From Cherax quadricarinatus (Eukaryota > Arthropoda > Malacostraca > Decapoda > Parastacidae), in NCBI RefSeq assembly GCF_038502225.1, contig NC_091300.1, positions 47,566,936 to 47,630,935 on the forward strand: DNA of 64,000 nt, given 5' to 3'. Each line of letters begins with the position of its first letter. Position 1 is the first letter of the stretch. The position numbers and the translations under genes are program-made. The notes under the pieces were generated by a model that was not told the origin of the DNA, did not search any database, and saw nothing but the letters and a program-made list of their open reading frames with translations. Positions 31,744 to 44,465 of this stretch are shown here, in pieces.

Positions 31744-32405
31744 ATTGTATCAGAGGGAGGAATTTAATTTGGTGCGACGCGATGCTTCGCGTATTATTGA
31801 ACATGAGGGACGTGCGCTGTGTAAAATTATGTACCTTAGAAAGGGCGGGTAGGGAGGTAGTCGTGGTGCGAGTTGAAGGAATGTATCCCATGTATGCGTG
31901 GGGTAATATATGGAGGCGAGTTCAACAGTTGCGTCTGCCTGCTCAAGTACGGGAAGTGGTTTTTAAATTTTCACTTGGAATCTTGCCGTCCGGGGTGGTG
32001 TTGTATAATAGGCGTTTGGAGGAAGACTAGGATTGTCCGGCGTGCGGGATGGAGGAATCTGCTTTTCACGTAGTGTATTTCTGTGAGACTGTAGGTATGG
32101 TACGAGAGTGGTTCAGTAGGGTTTTGCGTTTGGTAGGGGTGGGGAGTGTTGTCGGTACTCCAGGCGTTGAGCTTTGATGTAGGTGGGGTTGACTTGCGTG
32201 TACAACGTGCGGTGTCGTACGTTGTGGCCGATTATATTTTCGTGTCATGGGCTATGAGGCACGTTGATGGTAACAGTAGAATTAGGGTTTTACCGGGGAC
32301 GATTTATAGGACAAAATGTCGAAATAGGTTGGTATATGAGGGGAGATGGGAGAGAGACTTCCCGTCTGAATATAAAGCCTTGGAGTTACGAGATTTGAGA
32401 TAGTT
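31620..32405 (+). pseudogene. LINE ORF2: C-terminal domain, broken
   Basis: Read over three frames: 'METPMHQGGLGLIPLEARV' style block (31625-31850), 'VEGMYPMYAWGNIWRRVQQL' and 'VFKFSLGILPSGVVLYNRRL' (to 32030), a TAG stop, then 'CPACGMEESAFHVVYFC' (about 32034-32084), the conserved C-terminal Cys/His motif, and an end at 32405. The blocks are collinear with L1/Tx1 ORF2 C-termini. Confidence 0.7.
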
Positions 32406-32693
32406 GTGAGTGTTCAGTGGGTAATCTAACGGGCTGGTCAGCTGTGTCTAATTGTGTTTGTCAAGTGCGTGAATGTTTTGTGTTCTCAGAGTTTATGTGC
32501 GTCTCCTATGTAACGGTGATGACGAAATATCTTACGTGCTTTGTATATACAACTTTTAGGAATGTTTCTCGTCATTTATGCCTCAATTACAAGTCATTGG
32601 TGTACATTTTGTATATGGTGTGCTTCCTAGCACAGTTGAACGTTTTCTTATTTCCGTTTATACTTTATGCCGTGTTCGTGTGCTTTTCAATAG

Positions 32694-33075
<382 letters not shown>

Positions 33076-33192
33076 CGATCCAGCGGAAGTGGAGGTTGTA
33101 CTCCCTACCCAAGGACACAGGATGGTGTGGATGACTCTAGGCTAATTTCATTCTAGTCCCTGATTGGTGTACTAGTTCAACGAGCAGTATTT
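33076..33192. repeat. Body of a dispersed repeat shared with 37.96-38.16 kb
   Basis: Words in order such as 'gctaatttcat', 'ttggt.tactag' and 'gagcagtat' recur at 38070-38125 with similar spacing, so this is a second repeat unit linked to the SINE body in both places. Confidence 0.55.
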
Positions 33193-34325
<1,133 letters not shown>

Positions 34326-34658
34326 CAACAAGTCGGCCGTCTCCCACCGAGGCAGGGTGACCCAAAAAAAAGAAAGAAAATCCCCAAAAAGAAAATACTT
34401 TCATCATCATTCAACACTTTCACCACACTCGCACATTATCACTGTTTTTGCAGAGGTGCTCAGAATACAACAGTCTAGAAGCATACACATATAAAGATAC
34501 ACAACATATCCCTCCAAACTGCCAATATCCCAAACCCCTCCTTTAAAGTGCAGGCATTGTACTTCCCATTTCCAGGACTCAAGGCCGACTATATGAAAAT
34601 AACCGGTTTCCCTGAATCCCTTCACTAAATATTACCCTGCTCACACTCCAACAGATCG

Positions 34659-35234
34659 TCAGGTCCCAAGTACCATTCGTCTCCATTCACTCCTATCTAA
34701 CACGCTCACGCACGCTTGCTGGAAGTCCAAGCCCCTTACCCACAAAACCTCCTTTACCCCCTCTCTCCAACCCTTTCGAGGACGACCCCTACCCCGCCTT
34801 CCTTCCCCTATAGATTTATATGCTTTCCATGTCATTCTCTCTAAATGACCAAACCACCTCAACAACCCCTCTTCTGCCCTCTGACTAATACTTTTATTAA
34901 CTCCACACCTTCTCCTAATTTCCACACTCCGAATTTTCTGCATAATATTTACACCACACATTGCCCTTAAACAGGACATCTCCACTGCCTCCAACCGTCT
35001 CCTCGCTGCTGCATTTACCACCCAAGCTTCACACCCATATAAGAGTGTTGGTACTACTATACTTTCATACATTCCCTTCTTTGCCTCCATAGATAACGTT
35101 TTTTGACTCCACATATACCTCAACGCACCACTCACCTTTTTTCCCTCATCAATTCTATGATTAACCTCATCCTTCATAAATCCATCCGCCGACACGTCAA
35201 CTCCCAAGTATCTGAAAACATTCACTTCTTCCAT
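34659..35234 (-). CDS. RTE LINE C-terminal (thumb) region, copy 1
   Basis: Begins 'MEEVNVFRYLGVDVSADG' and carries 'VVPTLLYGCEAWVVNAAARR', 'SCLRAMCGVNIMQKIRSVE' and 'AEEGLLRWFGHLERM', the standard RTE region after the RT palm, ending 'LDRSEWRRMVLGT'. The upstream frameshift near 35240 separates it from the palm domain. Confidence 0.8.
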   Translation of the reverse strand: MEEVNVFRYLGVDVSADGFMKDEVNHRIDEGKKVSGALRYMWSQKTLSMEAKKGMYESIVVPTLLYGCEAWVVNAAARRRLEAVEMSCLRAMCGVNIMQKIRSVEIRRRCGVNKSISQRAEEGLLRWFGHLERMTWKAYKSIGEGRRGRGRPRKGWREGVKEVLWVRGLDFQQACVSVLDRSEWRRMVLGT

Positions 35235-36012
35235 ACTCCTCCTCCAATTTTTCTTTATCTAAATCATTTGACACCCTCATCACCTTACTCTTTTCTATGT
35301 TCACTTTCAACTTTCTACCTTTACACACATTCCCAAACTCATCCACTAACCTTTGCAATTTTTCTTTAGAATCTCCCATAAGCACAGTATCATCAGCAAA
35401 AAGTAACTGTGTCAATTCCCATTTTGAATTTGATTCCCCATAATTTAATCCCACCCCTCTCCCAAACACCCTAGCATTTACTTCCTTTACAACCCCATCT
35501 ATAAATATATTAAACAACCATGGTGACATTACACATCCCTGTCTAAGACCTACTTTTACCGGGAAGTAGTCTCCCTCTCTTCTACACACCCTAACCTGAG
35601 CCTCACTATCCTCATAAAAACTCTTTACAGCATTTAATAACTTACCACCTATTCCATATACTTGCAACATCTGCCACATTGCTCCTCTATCCACTCTATC
35701 ATATGCCTTTTCTAAATCCATAAATGCAATAAAAACTTCCCTATCTTTATCTAAATACTGTTCACATATATGCTTCAATGTAAACACCTGATCTACACAT
35801 CCCCTACCCACTCTAAAACCTCCTTGCTCATCCGCAATCCTACATTCTGTCTTACCTCTAATTCTTTCAACTATAACCCTACCGTACACTTTTCCTGGTA
35901 TACTCAGTAAGCTTATTCCTCTATAATTTTTACAGTCTCTTTTGTCCCCTTTCCCTTTATATAAAGGGATATTCTCTCTGCAATCCCTGGTACTTTCCCC
36001 TCTTTCATACAT
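35197..36012 (-). CDS. RTE reverse transcriptase, copy 1
   Basis: Contiguous RT frame: 'CKNYRGISLLSIPGKVYGRV', 'EQGGFRVGRGCVDQVFTLKH', 'VFIAFMDLEKAYDRVDRGAM' (catalytic Asp), 'VGLRQGCVMSPWLFNIFIDG' and 'LLFADDTVLMGDSKEKLQ' (FADD intact). It ends at 35197 in a frameshift near 35240; the thumb continues in 34659-35234. Of the four RTE copies in the window this is the only one with an intact FADD pair. Confidence 0.85.
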   Translation of the reverse strand: MYERGESTRDCRENIPLYKGKGDKRDCKNYRGISLLSIPGKVYGRVIVERIRGKTECRIADEQGGFRVGRGCVDQVFTLKHICEQYLDKDREVFIAFMDLEKAYDRVDRGAMWQMLQVYGIGGKLLNAVKSFYEDSEAQVRVCRREGDYFPVKVGLRQGCVMSPWLFNIFIDGVVKEVNARVFGRGVGLNYGESNSKWELTQLLFADDTVLMGDSKEKLQRLVDEFGNVCKGRKLKVNIEKSKVMRVSNDLDKEKLEEEYGRSECFQILGS

Positions 36013-37779
36013 TTATTAAACAAAGTACCAACCACTCCAACAATATATCCCCTGCTTTTTAAAATTTCTGTCATGATCCCCTCAGTTCCACGCACCCCCT
36101 TTTATTTTTCGTAATGCCTCGTACCTCCCCCCCCTTACATTCTGCCTTCTTCATCCCAAAAAATGGTATACCCCCTGACCAGTGCATGAAATTACTGCCT
36201 CTTTTTTTCCTTAACATTTAAAAGTTCTCAAAAAAAATTCTGCCATCTACCCAATACCTCCCTCTCCCATCTACTAAATCCCCACTTGTTTTTAACTGAA
36301 AACCATATTTTCCCCCAGGCTTTTTAAATTGTTTAACTACTAAAATTTTTTTTTTATTTTCATTAAAAAATTTTTTGACAGTGCCTTCCCCCCTATCATC
36401 TGCTCTCCTTTTTACCCCTTTACCACCCCTTTCCTTTTTTTTACTCCCCTATACTGCCTTCTTATAACACTTCTGCTTTTTAAAAAACCCCTCTTACCTT
36501 TTTTTCTTTTATCACATCCTTTACTTCATCATTCCACCAATCACCCCCCTTCCCCCCTGCCCCCCCCCTCCTATAACCACAAACTTCTGCCCCACATTCA
36601 ATACTGCATTTTTAAAAATATTCCAACCCCCCTTCAACCCCCCATACTCATCTTTGCACTAGGCCACCTTTCTGCCAAATGTCGCTCATATCTCACCCGA
36701 ACTTCCTCCTTAGTTTAACACTTTCACCTCCTCACTTTTTGTTGCCACCCTTCCTTTTCCCCTCTACCTCTTACTCTAACTGTAGCTACAACTAAAAATG
36801 ATCCGATATATCAGTTTTCCCCCCATAAACATGTACATCCGAGCCTACCCCTTTTATCCACCAATACATAATCTAAAAAACTACTTTCATTACGACATAT
36901 ACCTTGTATATTTATTTTTTCCCCTTTTTTTATAAAATAGTATTACTTATTACCAAATTTCTTTCTACACATAGCCAATTAAAGGCTCCCCCCTTTACAT
37001 TTACCCCGGCACCCCAAATTTACCTACTACCCCTTTCCCTAACATTTTTCCCCCTTTGATTAAACCCCAACCACCATTACTCACACTTGATTAAAATCCC
37101 CCGCATTCCCAACATTTTCCCAAAATCTCTCTCCCTACACTTCTCTTCTCCAGGTGCATACCTTTTTTAAACCCCCTTTCAATCCCCAAACTTTATTTTA
37201 CTCCACATAATCCTTGGAATTTAAAACATTTATAGTCCCTCTTTTTTCCCGCCATAGCTTATCCTTCAACATTATTGCTACCCTTCTTTAGCTCTAACTC
37301 TATTTGAAACCCCCGACCTAATCCCCTTTATTCCTCCCTGAAACTCCCCACCCCCTTTAGCTTTGTTTCACTTAAAGCCAGGGCATCCAGCCCTCATTCA
37401 AAAATCCACAATCATCTCTTTTTTATCATCTGCAAACATCCACGCACATTCAGACTTCCCACTTTAAATTTTTTTTTCTTTTATTCTTTTTTGTAATCTT
37501 TACAGGAAAAGGGGGTTTCTAGCCCCTTGTTCCGGGATTTTAGTTATTTTTCAACATGCATGGCTTAGGAGGAAAGATTTTATTCCCTTTATGGATATAA
37601 AAGGGAAAAATTTAAAAAGACCATGAACTATTAAAATAAAATCAAAGAAAACTCAGATGAGTGTGTATAAATAAATTTTACATGTATGTGTAGTGTGACC
37701 CAAGTGTAAGTAGAAGTAGCAAAACATGCCCGTAATCTTGCATATTTATGAGACAGACAAAGAATCACAAACCACCATA

Positions 37780-37855
37780 TTTAAAAAAATCACAGGCTTG
37801 TTTAATCCTTAGGGCGGGAGTACCCCTGGGTGGTTGCTGTCTCCCAAACCCACTA

Positions 37856-37921
<66 letters not shown>

Positions 37922-37936
37922 TATATATATATATAA
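37780..37936. repeat. Repeat end joined to (AT)n
   Basis: 37780-37858 is the inverse of the 'gtaggttggtagacagcaac' block seen at 57397 and 60331, joined to (AT)n at 37859-37936. Confidence 0.6.
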
Positions 37937-38396
37937 AAATAAAGGGTAGGAGGTTCGAATCTGGTGTTTTGACCTGATGGTGAGAGATAAATTTAACCCC
38001 CACGGACCATACAACCTTCAAAAAGAACAGGGTAGGTTCTGCTTCGGATCCGAGGAAACGATGGCTGGGTTTTGAGCTAATTTCATCTTCCTCCCCGTTT
38101 GGTATACTAGCCTCCCGAGCAGTATATATGAGCCACCCGAACAAGGGATTTAATCAATAACTACACTGTGACTCCCAGGATTCGAACCGTGCTGTTTTTG
38201 CCCGCCGCTTTTTGGGTGCTGTACACCAAAAAGGGGGGGAGGGTGAAAAGCTCCCACAATGTCGGGCCCCGGGTCATAAAAACAGAACACCATCTCGTGG
38301 GTGCTGTTCTTGGGATTTTTGGGGTCCCCCTGGGTTAAGTCGTGGGAATTTTTGCTCATCATGAGGCAGGGAAAAAGACCTTGAATCCAGCCAGGG
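37937..38396. repeat. SINE-related dispersed repeats in low-quality sequence
   Basis: Contains a B-box-like 'ggttcgaatc' (37962), the repeat body shared with 33.1 kb, and a further 'gattcgaac' box (38180). Sequence errors prevent exact limits. Confidence 0.5.
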
Positions 38397-38496
38397 NNNN
38401 NNNNNNNNNNNNNNNNNNNNNNNNNNNNNNNNNNNNNNNNNNNNNNNNNNNNNNNNNNNNNNNNNNNNNNNNNNNNNNNNNNNNNNNNNNNNNNNN
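38397..38496. other. Assembly gap (100 N)
   Basis: Exactly 100 N, a standard placeholder for a gap of unknown size, located between two head-to-head RTE LINE copies. Confidence 0.99.
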
Positions 38497-38982
38497 ATTG
38501 CGGATGAGCAAGGAGGTTTCAGAGTGGGTAGGGGATGTGTAGAGCAAGTGTTTACATTGAAGCATATATGTGAACAGTATTTAGATAAAGGTAGGGAAGT
38601 TTTTATTGCATTTATGGATTTAGAAAAGACATATGATAGAGTGGATAGAGGAGCAATGTGGCAGATGTTGCAAGTGTATGGAATAGGTGGTAAGTTACTA
38701 AATGCTGTAAAGAGTTTTTATGAGGATAGTGAGGTTCAGGTTAGGGTGTGTAGAAGAGAGGGAGACTACTTCCCAGTAAAAGTAGGTCTTAGACAGGGAT
38801 GTGTAATGTCACCATGGTTGTTTAATATATTTATAGATGGGGTTGTAAAAGAAGTAAATGCTAGGGTGTTCGGGAGAGGGGTGGGATTAAATTATGGGGA
38901 ATCAAATACAAAATGGGAATTAACACAGTTGCTGATGATACTGTGCTTATGGGAGATTCTAAAAACAAATTGCAAAGGTTAG
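38497..38982 (+). pseudogene. RTE reverse transcriptase, copy 2, FADD block deleted
   Basis: The frame is open from the gap ('IADEQGGFRVGRGCVEQVFT') through 'FIAFMDLEKTYDRVDRGAM' and 'VGLRQGCVMSPWLFNIFIDG'. At about 38930 a 7-nt deletion relative to copy 1 joins 'ELTQLL' to 'DDT' out of frame and removes the FA of FADD. The thumb region follows in another frame (to 39275), then more frameshifts. Confidence 0.85.
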
Positions 38983-39720
38983 TGGATGAGTTTGGAGGTG
39001 TGTGTAAAGGTAGAAACTTGAAAGTGAACATAGAAAAGAGTAATGTGATGAGGGTATCAAATGTTTTAGATAAAGAAAAATTGGATAACAAATCGAGGAG
39101 GAGGAGGATGGAAAAAGTGAATGTTTTCAGATACTTGGAAGTTGACGTGTCGGCAGATGGATTTATGAAGGATGAGGTTAATCATATAATTGATGAGGGA
39201 AAAAAGGTGAGTGGTGCATTGAGGTATATGGAGACAAAAAACGCTATCTATAGAGGCAAAGAAGGGAATGTATGAAAGTATAGTAGTACCAACACTCTTG
39301 CATGGGTGTGAAGCTTGGGTTGTGAATGCAGCAGCGAGGAGGCGGTTGGAGGCAGTAGAGTTGTCCTGTCTAAGGGCAATGTGTGGTGTAACTATTATGC
39401 AGAAAATTCGGAGTGTGGAAATTTGGAGAAGGTGAGGAGTTAATAAAAGTATTAGTCAGAGGGCTGAAGAGGGGTTGTTGAGGTGGTTTGGTCATTTAGA
39501 GAGAATGGATCAAAGTAGAATGACATGGAGAGTATATAAATCTGTAGGGGAAGGAAGGCGGGGTAGGGGTCGTCCTTGAAAAGGTTGGAAGGAAGGGTTA
39601 AAGGAGGTTTTGTGGACGAGGGGCTTTGGATTTCCAGCAGGCGTGCATGAGCGTGCTCGATAGGAGTGAATGGAGACGAATGGTATTTGGGACCTGACAA
39701 TCTGTTGGAGTGTGAGCAGG
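38940..39720 (+). pseudogene. RTE LINE C-terminal region, copy 2, broken
   Basis: 'DDTVLMGDSKNKLQRLVDEF', 'MEKVNVFRYLEVDVSADGF', then frameshifted remnants of the 'LLHGCEAWVVNAAARR' and 'WFGHLERMDQSRM' blocks up to about 39700. At least three frameshifts and one stop. Confidence 0.7.
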
Positions 39721-40030
39721 GTAATATTTAGTGAAGGGATTCAGGGAAACCGGTTATTTTTACATAGCCGGACGTGAGTCCTGGAAATAGGAAGTACAAT
39801 GCCTGCACTCTAAAGGAGGGGTTCAGGATATTAGCAGTTTGGAGGGATATGTTGTGTATCTTTTTACGTATATGCTTCTAAACTGTTGTGTTCTGAGCAC
39901 CTCTGCAAAAACAGTAATTATGTGTGAGTGAGGTGAAAGTTTTGAATGATGAAAGTATTTTCTTTTTGGGGATTTTCCTTTCTTTTTTGGGTCACCCTGC
40001 CTCGGTGGGAGACGGCCGACTTGTTAAAAA

Positions 40031-41197
40031 AAATCTTCATGCGGCCTCCATGCAGCAGTGAAGATATAAACTGGTCATTAGGTAAGACAAGTAAAACCTG
40101 ATTGTTTAAGATAACTGCACAATTCTTAACACTGTACAAGTAATACTGACTTACCTGAATTACTCATGTATAAAAGGAGTATTAGTTAAAGTGTGGGCTG
40201 CTGAACTAGGTTTCACATTGTGGATGGATGCAGGATTATTACCGCGTGTTGTCGATAATTGGTGGTTCTACCTTGACCGAAACTAACTAAACACTCGTCA
40301 GTCGAGTTCACCTAGACCCCAGCTATCTCAAATCTAGTAATAGAAGACTCCTCTTCGACAGGGCTGTAATACTGCTAAGCTTACTGACTACCGGTTACTT
40401 ACCAGTCTGATGTGTCTCATGGTACATGATGCCTGGTTCATCACCCAGACTGAAATATCCAGCATGCTCAGTCTCTGGCGGAGTGAACGCTGGCCTCGAC
40501 GGTACTTGCTGCCCATGGCTGACTGACTAATGACCAGTTCAGGGATTCCACTTTGCCTATGCTAGGTTCCTACCTACCTTGAACAAGATTATGGATTGCA
40601 GTCTATATTGGACAAGGTTGCAAGATGAAAAAACGAGTACTAAAGACGTCAAGGCAAAACGTCCATTTACTCTTGTCTTGCCTAATGAGCGGTAGTGGAG
40701 GTGGCAAAGTCATCTTCACTACACTTGACTGTGAATCCACAAATCACTTATATGAGTCTTCAATGCTTCCACGCCAGGCATCCTTTGCTAGACGCCAGGA
40801 CACCTCAACATGACGTTCTTCGAAGCCAGACTGCCGTCAATGGCTTTCAAAATCGTAAGCCTGAAGGATCTAGGCTGAGTTGCCAGTGACGGCAAAAAAT
40901 AAATACTGATCAAGTGAGAATGTCAGTCTCTATGTCATTCACAAATTCGAGGTTCTTAAACGTAATGGATCAAGGTCTAATGACTTGACATTAAGTCACT
41001 GATAACTTATATATATCAGAGAAGGATGTTCTGGTATATCACAGCTCCTAAGAAGGGAGAGTCGGTTAACCAACTCTCCCTTCTCCACTGGTGAGGGGCC
41101 AACGGTCACGGTGACCCTGGGGTCAGGTACTCTTCCCTAGGGAAGGAAATGGTGAGAAAGACCAAGGGAATAAAATTTCACCACACTACAACTGATT
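40031..41197. other. Unassigned sequence
   Basis: No recognised gene. A 10-bp hairpin 'aagggagagt...actctccctt' (about 41054-41084) and the near-palindrome 'ggtcacggtgacc' (41105-41117) are present. Confidence 0.45.
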
Positions 41198-41287
41198 GAC
41201 TCAAGAAATTGTAATGGCACGATTGCAAACAAACCATGATACGTACCGTGGTTTGTTTGCAATCGTGTCATTACGGTTTCTTGAGTC
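41198..41287. repeat. SINE-end palindrome
   Basis: Arms 41198-41236 and 41249-41287 are inverse over 39 nt with few mismatches; each is the 3' part of tRNA-like SINE family A. Spacer 12 nt. Confidence 0.75.
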
Positions 41288-41438
41288 ATGATGATGGCTT
41301 TGAGAGGACTTGAGTTAGAGTTCGTCACGGCCACGCTGGCGGGAGATTCATCTGTAAAAACTTTCATTTGTTGTCACAGTGGTGCCTATGCTAATCTTTC
41401 TATGGTGTATAAATATACCTAGTTGGATGAATCTTATT

Positions 41439-41524
41439 GTGGCCAGCTGGCCCAGTGACTGCAATAAGTGGAGTTTTACGAGTGACTCGTTTAGAGTTCA
41501 ATCCCCGCCCGTACCGTGGTTTAC
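41439..41524 (+). mobile_element. tRNA-derived SINE head (family A)
   Basis: A-box-like 'tggcccagtg' at 41449 and B-box-like 'gagttcaatccc' at 41494 about 45 nt apart, followed by 'cgcccgtaccgtggttt'. The spacing fits a Pol III internal promoter. The same tail recurs at 1071, 24143 and 41198-41287. No intact tRNA fold is evident. Confidence 0.7.
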
Positions 41525-41869
41525 AGCTGATGGAAATGGATGAGCCTCTGAGTCTGTGCTATAGAACCTTGGGTCCCATTATTAATTTTCCAAGATTTAT
41601 CAATTACCTTACATTATTCTGCATCACGATATTTGCTACCACCGAGCCCCAAGAGTGACTGCCTGGATACCCAGGATTTGAACATCTCAAGTCCAGGTAA
41701 GGTTGCCAATATTTATGGTTTGCATAGGTGAGACAATGACTGTACCTATGCTGCTTATGCCTATATTCCTAATCTGACTTAACTGTCTACATTACAACCT
41801 TAAGCTAACCACTAAACTTACTAAAGACTTCGTTAATTAGTTTACAACTTATGATAAAGGTTTAAGTTA
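41525..41869. other. Unassigned sequence
   Basis: Nothing recognised. Confidence 0.4.
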
Positions 41870-42985
41870 CCTAAGACCTCTACAGTCCTGACCATACCAT
41901 TCACGCCAGGGTGTATGGCCACTATCTTCCCTAATAATCATCGGGACTTCGGACCATCATCATCAATTATCATTGTGTCACCAAGTTGTAGTGACATCAT
42001 GCCATCAGGGGCCTCGGCCTCTAAAAAGGGTTATCTCAGTGACGTAATTCTCTCCCATTGCTCAGTAACACCATTAAAATATTCAACTTCTGTCTGAGTT
42101 GGTTTAAGTCAAGGTAGGTAAGATCTAGGAATTCATAATGTCGCACTGGCAGTACTGGCTCAAGTCGTCCGCAGATGAGGGGTGACGGCCTCTATTATGA
42201 ACACAGGTGTAAAATGGCTTGCACACCTTGCCTTGTTAAAGGCAACAGCAGTTATATGAATTGTATTTCCTTAACCAAATTAGCAAGCTGGTATTTACAA
42301 CATGTTCACTATTTATAATACGTACAGTAATATAAGAGCAAGTGTACAACATGATGATCAAAATAGCAGAAATGCAAAAGCCAGAGAAAGCCCCGTGAGC
42401 GACCAGCAGCCCAGACAAGTCTGCCAACACCAGCATCACAAGTAAACTACATTGCTTCACATCTTTGGTGGGCTTGTCTATGATTGACCAATGAACCGAG
42501 GTACTGATATAACGATGGGGCCCCTATTGATCAATAAATCCTTAGTACCTGGTTCGTTAGTCGGGAGGTAGCCTATATGGGAATGTGACGCAAGCCGAAT
42601 AAAGTGTAACATACTCGCAGCATGCCACAGGTTCAGTACCTCTTAATTGTCCAGATAATCACTGACATACATCAGAGGAAAGTTATTGATTTTCTTCCCG
42701 ACTTTAGTCACTACCATCCAGAATTCTTCAAAGTCGATTCTCTTACGGTGAAGAGTCTTCAGGCATCGTTTCACAACGCTTATAAAGCCCTCATAAAATC
42801 CTCCCTAGTAGGAAGCTCTGGGAGGTAAGTGTTTCCAGTGGCAGCATCGCTGATTCAACATCTGTTGCACCTCTGATTTTTCAAATATCTGTTTGAGGTA
42901 AATTGCACTGGTGACATAGTTTGATCCGTGTCTGAAAACATTAATCTGGGACATGAATTTCTCGTTGCAAATTTCCTGAACAATT
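41870..42985 (-). pseudogene. BEL/Pao-type integrase and C-terminal domain remnant
   Basis: Minus strand. 'HGSNYVTSAIYLKQIFEKSE' and 'VQQMLNQRCCHWKHLPP' (about 42840-42955) are the middle of the integrase core; the catalytic Asp before HGSN is separated by a one-base frameshift. 'GGFYEGFISVVKRCLKTL' holds the catalytic Glu region after a stop. 'INNFPLMYVSDYLDN', 'SHIGYLPTNEPGTKDLL' and, at 41880-42030, 'LGDTMIIDDDGPKSR' with 'LLGKIVAIHPGVNGMVRTVE' follow, the C-terminal domain that follows BEL/Pao integrases. Several stops and an apparent insertion at about 42130-42470. No LTRs found. Confidence 0.7.
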
Positions 42986-43330
42986 TAATGAAGACTTTAG
43001 CAATCATGTCAGTTTTATATTACTGATGTTATATGACAGCAAAAAGTTGATGAATAAGACACATGCAATGCTTGGGTAGCTTTACTGCAGAAACGTTTCG
43101 TCTACACAACAGGCTTCTTCTGTTGAGTACAGGAAGCAGTAGAATTCTAGAAGTAGTAGAAGTTGTTTTTAACGTGATCAATCTGTCACCCTCGGTGGGG
43201 GCTGGTTAGTCCCTCAAGCATCAAGCAGAGGCATGCGGCCATACCTTATATACTAGAGTAGAGGTAAGATAAAGCAGCTGGAGTTGAAGCCACAGGTGAG
43301 CGTGGCCCATTAGTGGATGTAGGTCATGCT
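42986..43330 (-). mobile_element. Degenerate PLE-type terminal repeat
   Basis: Minus strand reads 'ccttatatactagagt' type TATA region, 'gaggga.taaccag', a decayed hammerhead region (CAGAAGA for the core, but GAAACGTTTC kept), 'agtaaagctaccc' and 'gcattgcatgtgtctta'. Same order as the intact pLTRs. Confidence 0.55.
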
Positions 43331-43821
43331 AAACAGAAGTTCTCCAAAGATGTAAAAGAATTCCCCTTTACTAAGGCATTATGGTGTTGCTATGTCAGAC
43401 AAATTTCATATTACTGATGGTATACAGGGCCTATGTGGCATTTGTGAGGCCGAGTGGACTAGTGTTGCCTGGGAATCTTGACTGTCCCCAGTAGTAGTTT
43501 CTAATCCAGCTGACTGCGCGATCTTTGCGTTTGTAAACTGATCTCCCGTTTTGCGTTTAGGTTCGAGTCTCCTTGATCGTGGTTCTTGCATTTCTAGCAT
43601 ATATATATATATATATATACATATATATATTATATACTACACATGTGCATCTACCTTGGCTGATACCCATCTCCAATACACCAGGGAGGAAGTAGGGGCA
43701 GCCACCAGCTTAGTCCCAAAAGTCTAGAAAATATGGAAATATATGGGAAAAGAGTGCATTTAATATATAGCTGGATGAAATTTTCTCATTATAATGAGTG
43801 ATATATATATATATATATAAA
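43331..43821. other. Unassigned sequence with short (AT)n
   Basis: (AT)n patches at 43598-43631 and 43801-43821; nothing else identified. Confidence 0.5.
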
Positions 43822-44357
43822 CACTGATCTCTGGATCTAATTTATATAAACCAAAGGAAATATTCATATTTTCAAAGCTGCTTTTTATGAAACAAGATTC
43901 AGTTATATTCCTGTCAACCATGGACTTGTTTGATACAACTTTCTCAACTTTTTCAAAATCAATTGGATGGTTAAAATCTCTTACGTGAATAAATAGAGCA
44001 TTGGAATCTTGTCCAATTCTAATGCTATATTTATGTTGTTTTAATCTTAGTTCGAGATTTTTACCAGTTTGACCGTAATAAACTCACATCTGCCAGCATT
44101 TTGGGGGGAATTCTTTATCAAAAGTTTTTTTTTACTGTATCAAGATTTTTAAATACAACTTTGATATTAAAAGTCTTAAGAAGAGAAGGCATATCAACCA
44201 AGTTTTCATGGTAAGGGAGAACCAACATAATTTTAGTAGAATAAGGCTGGTTGTCCCTTTTTGGATTGTAAAAAGTATTTCTAGCAATTTTAAAAGATTT
44301 ATCAATTACGTTTCTTGGGTATTTCACTATCCTTTTGCAGTGGTTGTTTTGCATATA
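43822..44357 (-). mobile_element. PLE, short internally deleted copy
   Basis: Minus strand begins next to (AT)n with 'atgcaaaacaaccactg', the terminal sequence of the PLE at 58.1-60.1 kb, and jumps at once to the coding block '[18 protein letters not shown]'. Compared with the copy at 60 kb, the whole RT palm and 5' region are missing. The endonuclease follows to about 43850. Confidence 0.75.
43850..44345 (-). pseudogene. PLE C-terminal RT thumb and GIY-YIG endonuclease
   Basis: '[19 protein letters not shown]', '[19 protein letters not shown]' and '[15 protein letters not shown]' (RT thumb to linker), then after a frameshift near 44090 'YYGQTGKNLELRLKQHKY', 'RIGQDSNALFIHVRDFNHPI' and 'VVSNKSMVDRNITESCFI'. 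The YGQTGK block and the conserved R..QHK are the YIG half of the GIY-YIG nuclease. The zinc-binding Cys/His part in between is damaged. This is the Neptune-like style of PLE (judged by eye). Confidence 0.75.
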
Positions 44358-44363
44358 TATAGT

Positions 44364-44367
<4 letters not shown>

Positions 44368-44462
<95 letters not shown>

Positions 44463-44465
44463 GTA
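44368..44465. repeat. (AT)n microsatellite
   Basis: (AT)n ending in 'tatgtatgtatgtatata', between two PLE-derived segments. Confidence 0.95.

Larger units (their letters stand above)
27810..32690 (+). mobile_element. L1/Tx1-like non-LTR retrotransposon
   Basis: Plus-strand LINE of about 4.9 kb with ORF1 (RRM-like region and one CCHC knuckle), then ORF2 with endonuclease, RT and a C-terminal Cys/His motif. The style of the RT ('YRPISLMCSDYKLYAKILMN', 'YVDDTTVLL') is that of the L1/Tx1 group. ORF2 is broken by frameshifts near 30610 and 31620 and by a stop at 32028-32030. The 3' untranslated region runs to the A box of a tRNA-like SINE at 32694. Tx1-group elements are known for inserting at specific small-RNA genes or microsatellites (family knowledge). 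GT-rich codon use sets it apart from its neighbours. Confidence 0.75.
36090..38396. other. Low-quality assembly tract
   Basis: Long runs of C, T, A and G replace mixed sequence when compared with the homologous part of RTE copy 3, for example 'cctcccccccc' near 36126 where copy 3 has a C-rich but mixed stretch. The pattern stops at the 100-N gap. It looks like unpolished consensus, not biology. Confidence 0.75.
38497..40030 (+). mobile_element. RTE-type LINE, copy 2
   Basis: Plus-strand copy starting inside the RT at the gap edge and ending at 'gagacggccgacttgtt' followed by oligo-A. Its 3' UTR matches copies 1 and 3. The 5' part is either lost or hidden in the gap. Confidence 0.85.
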
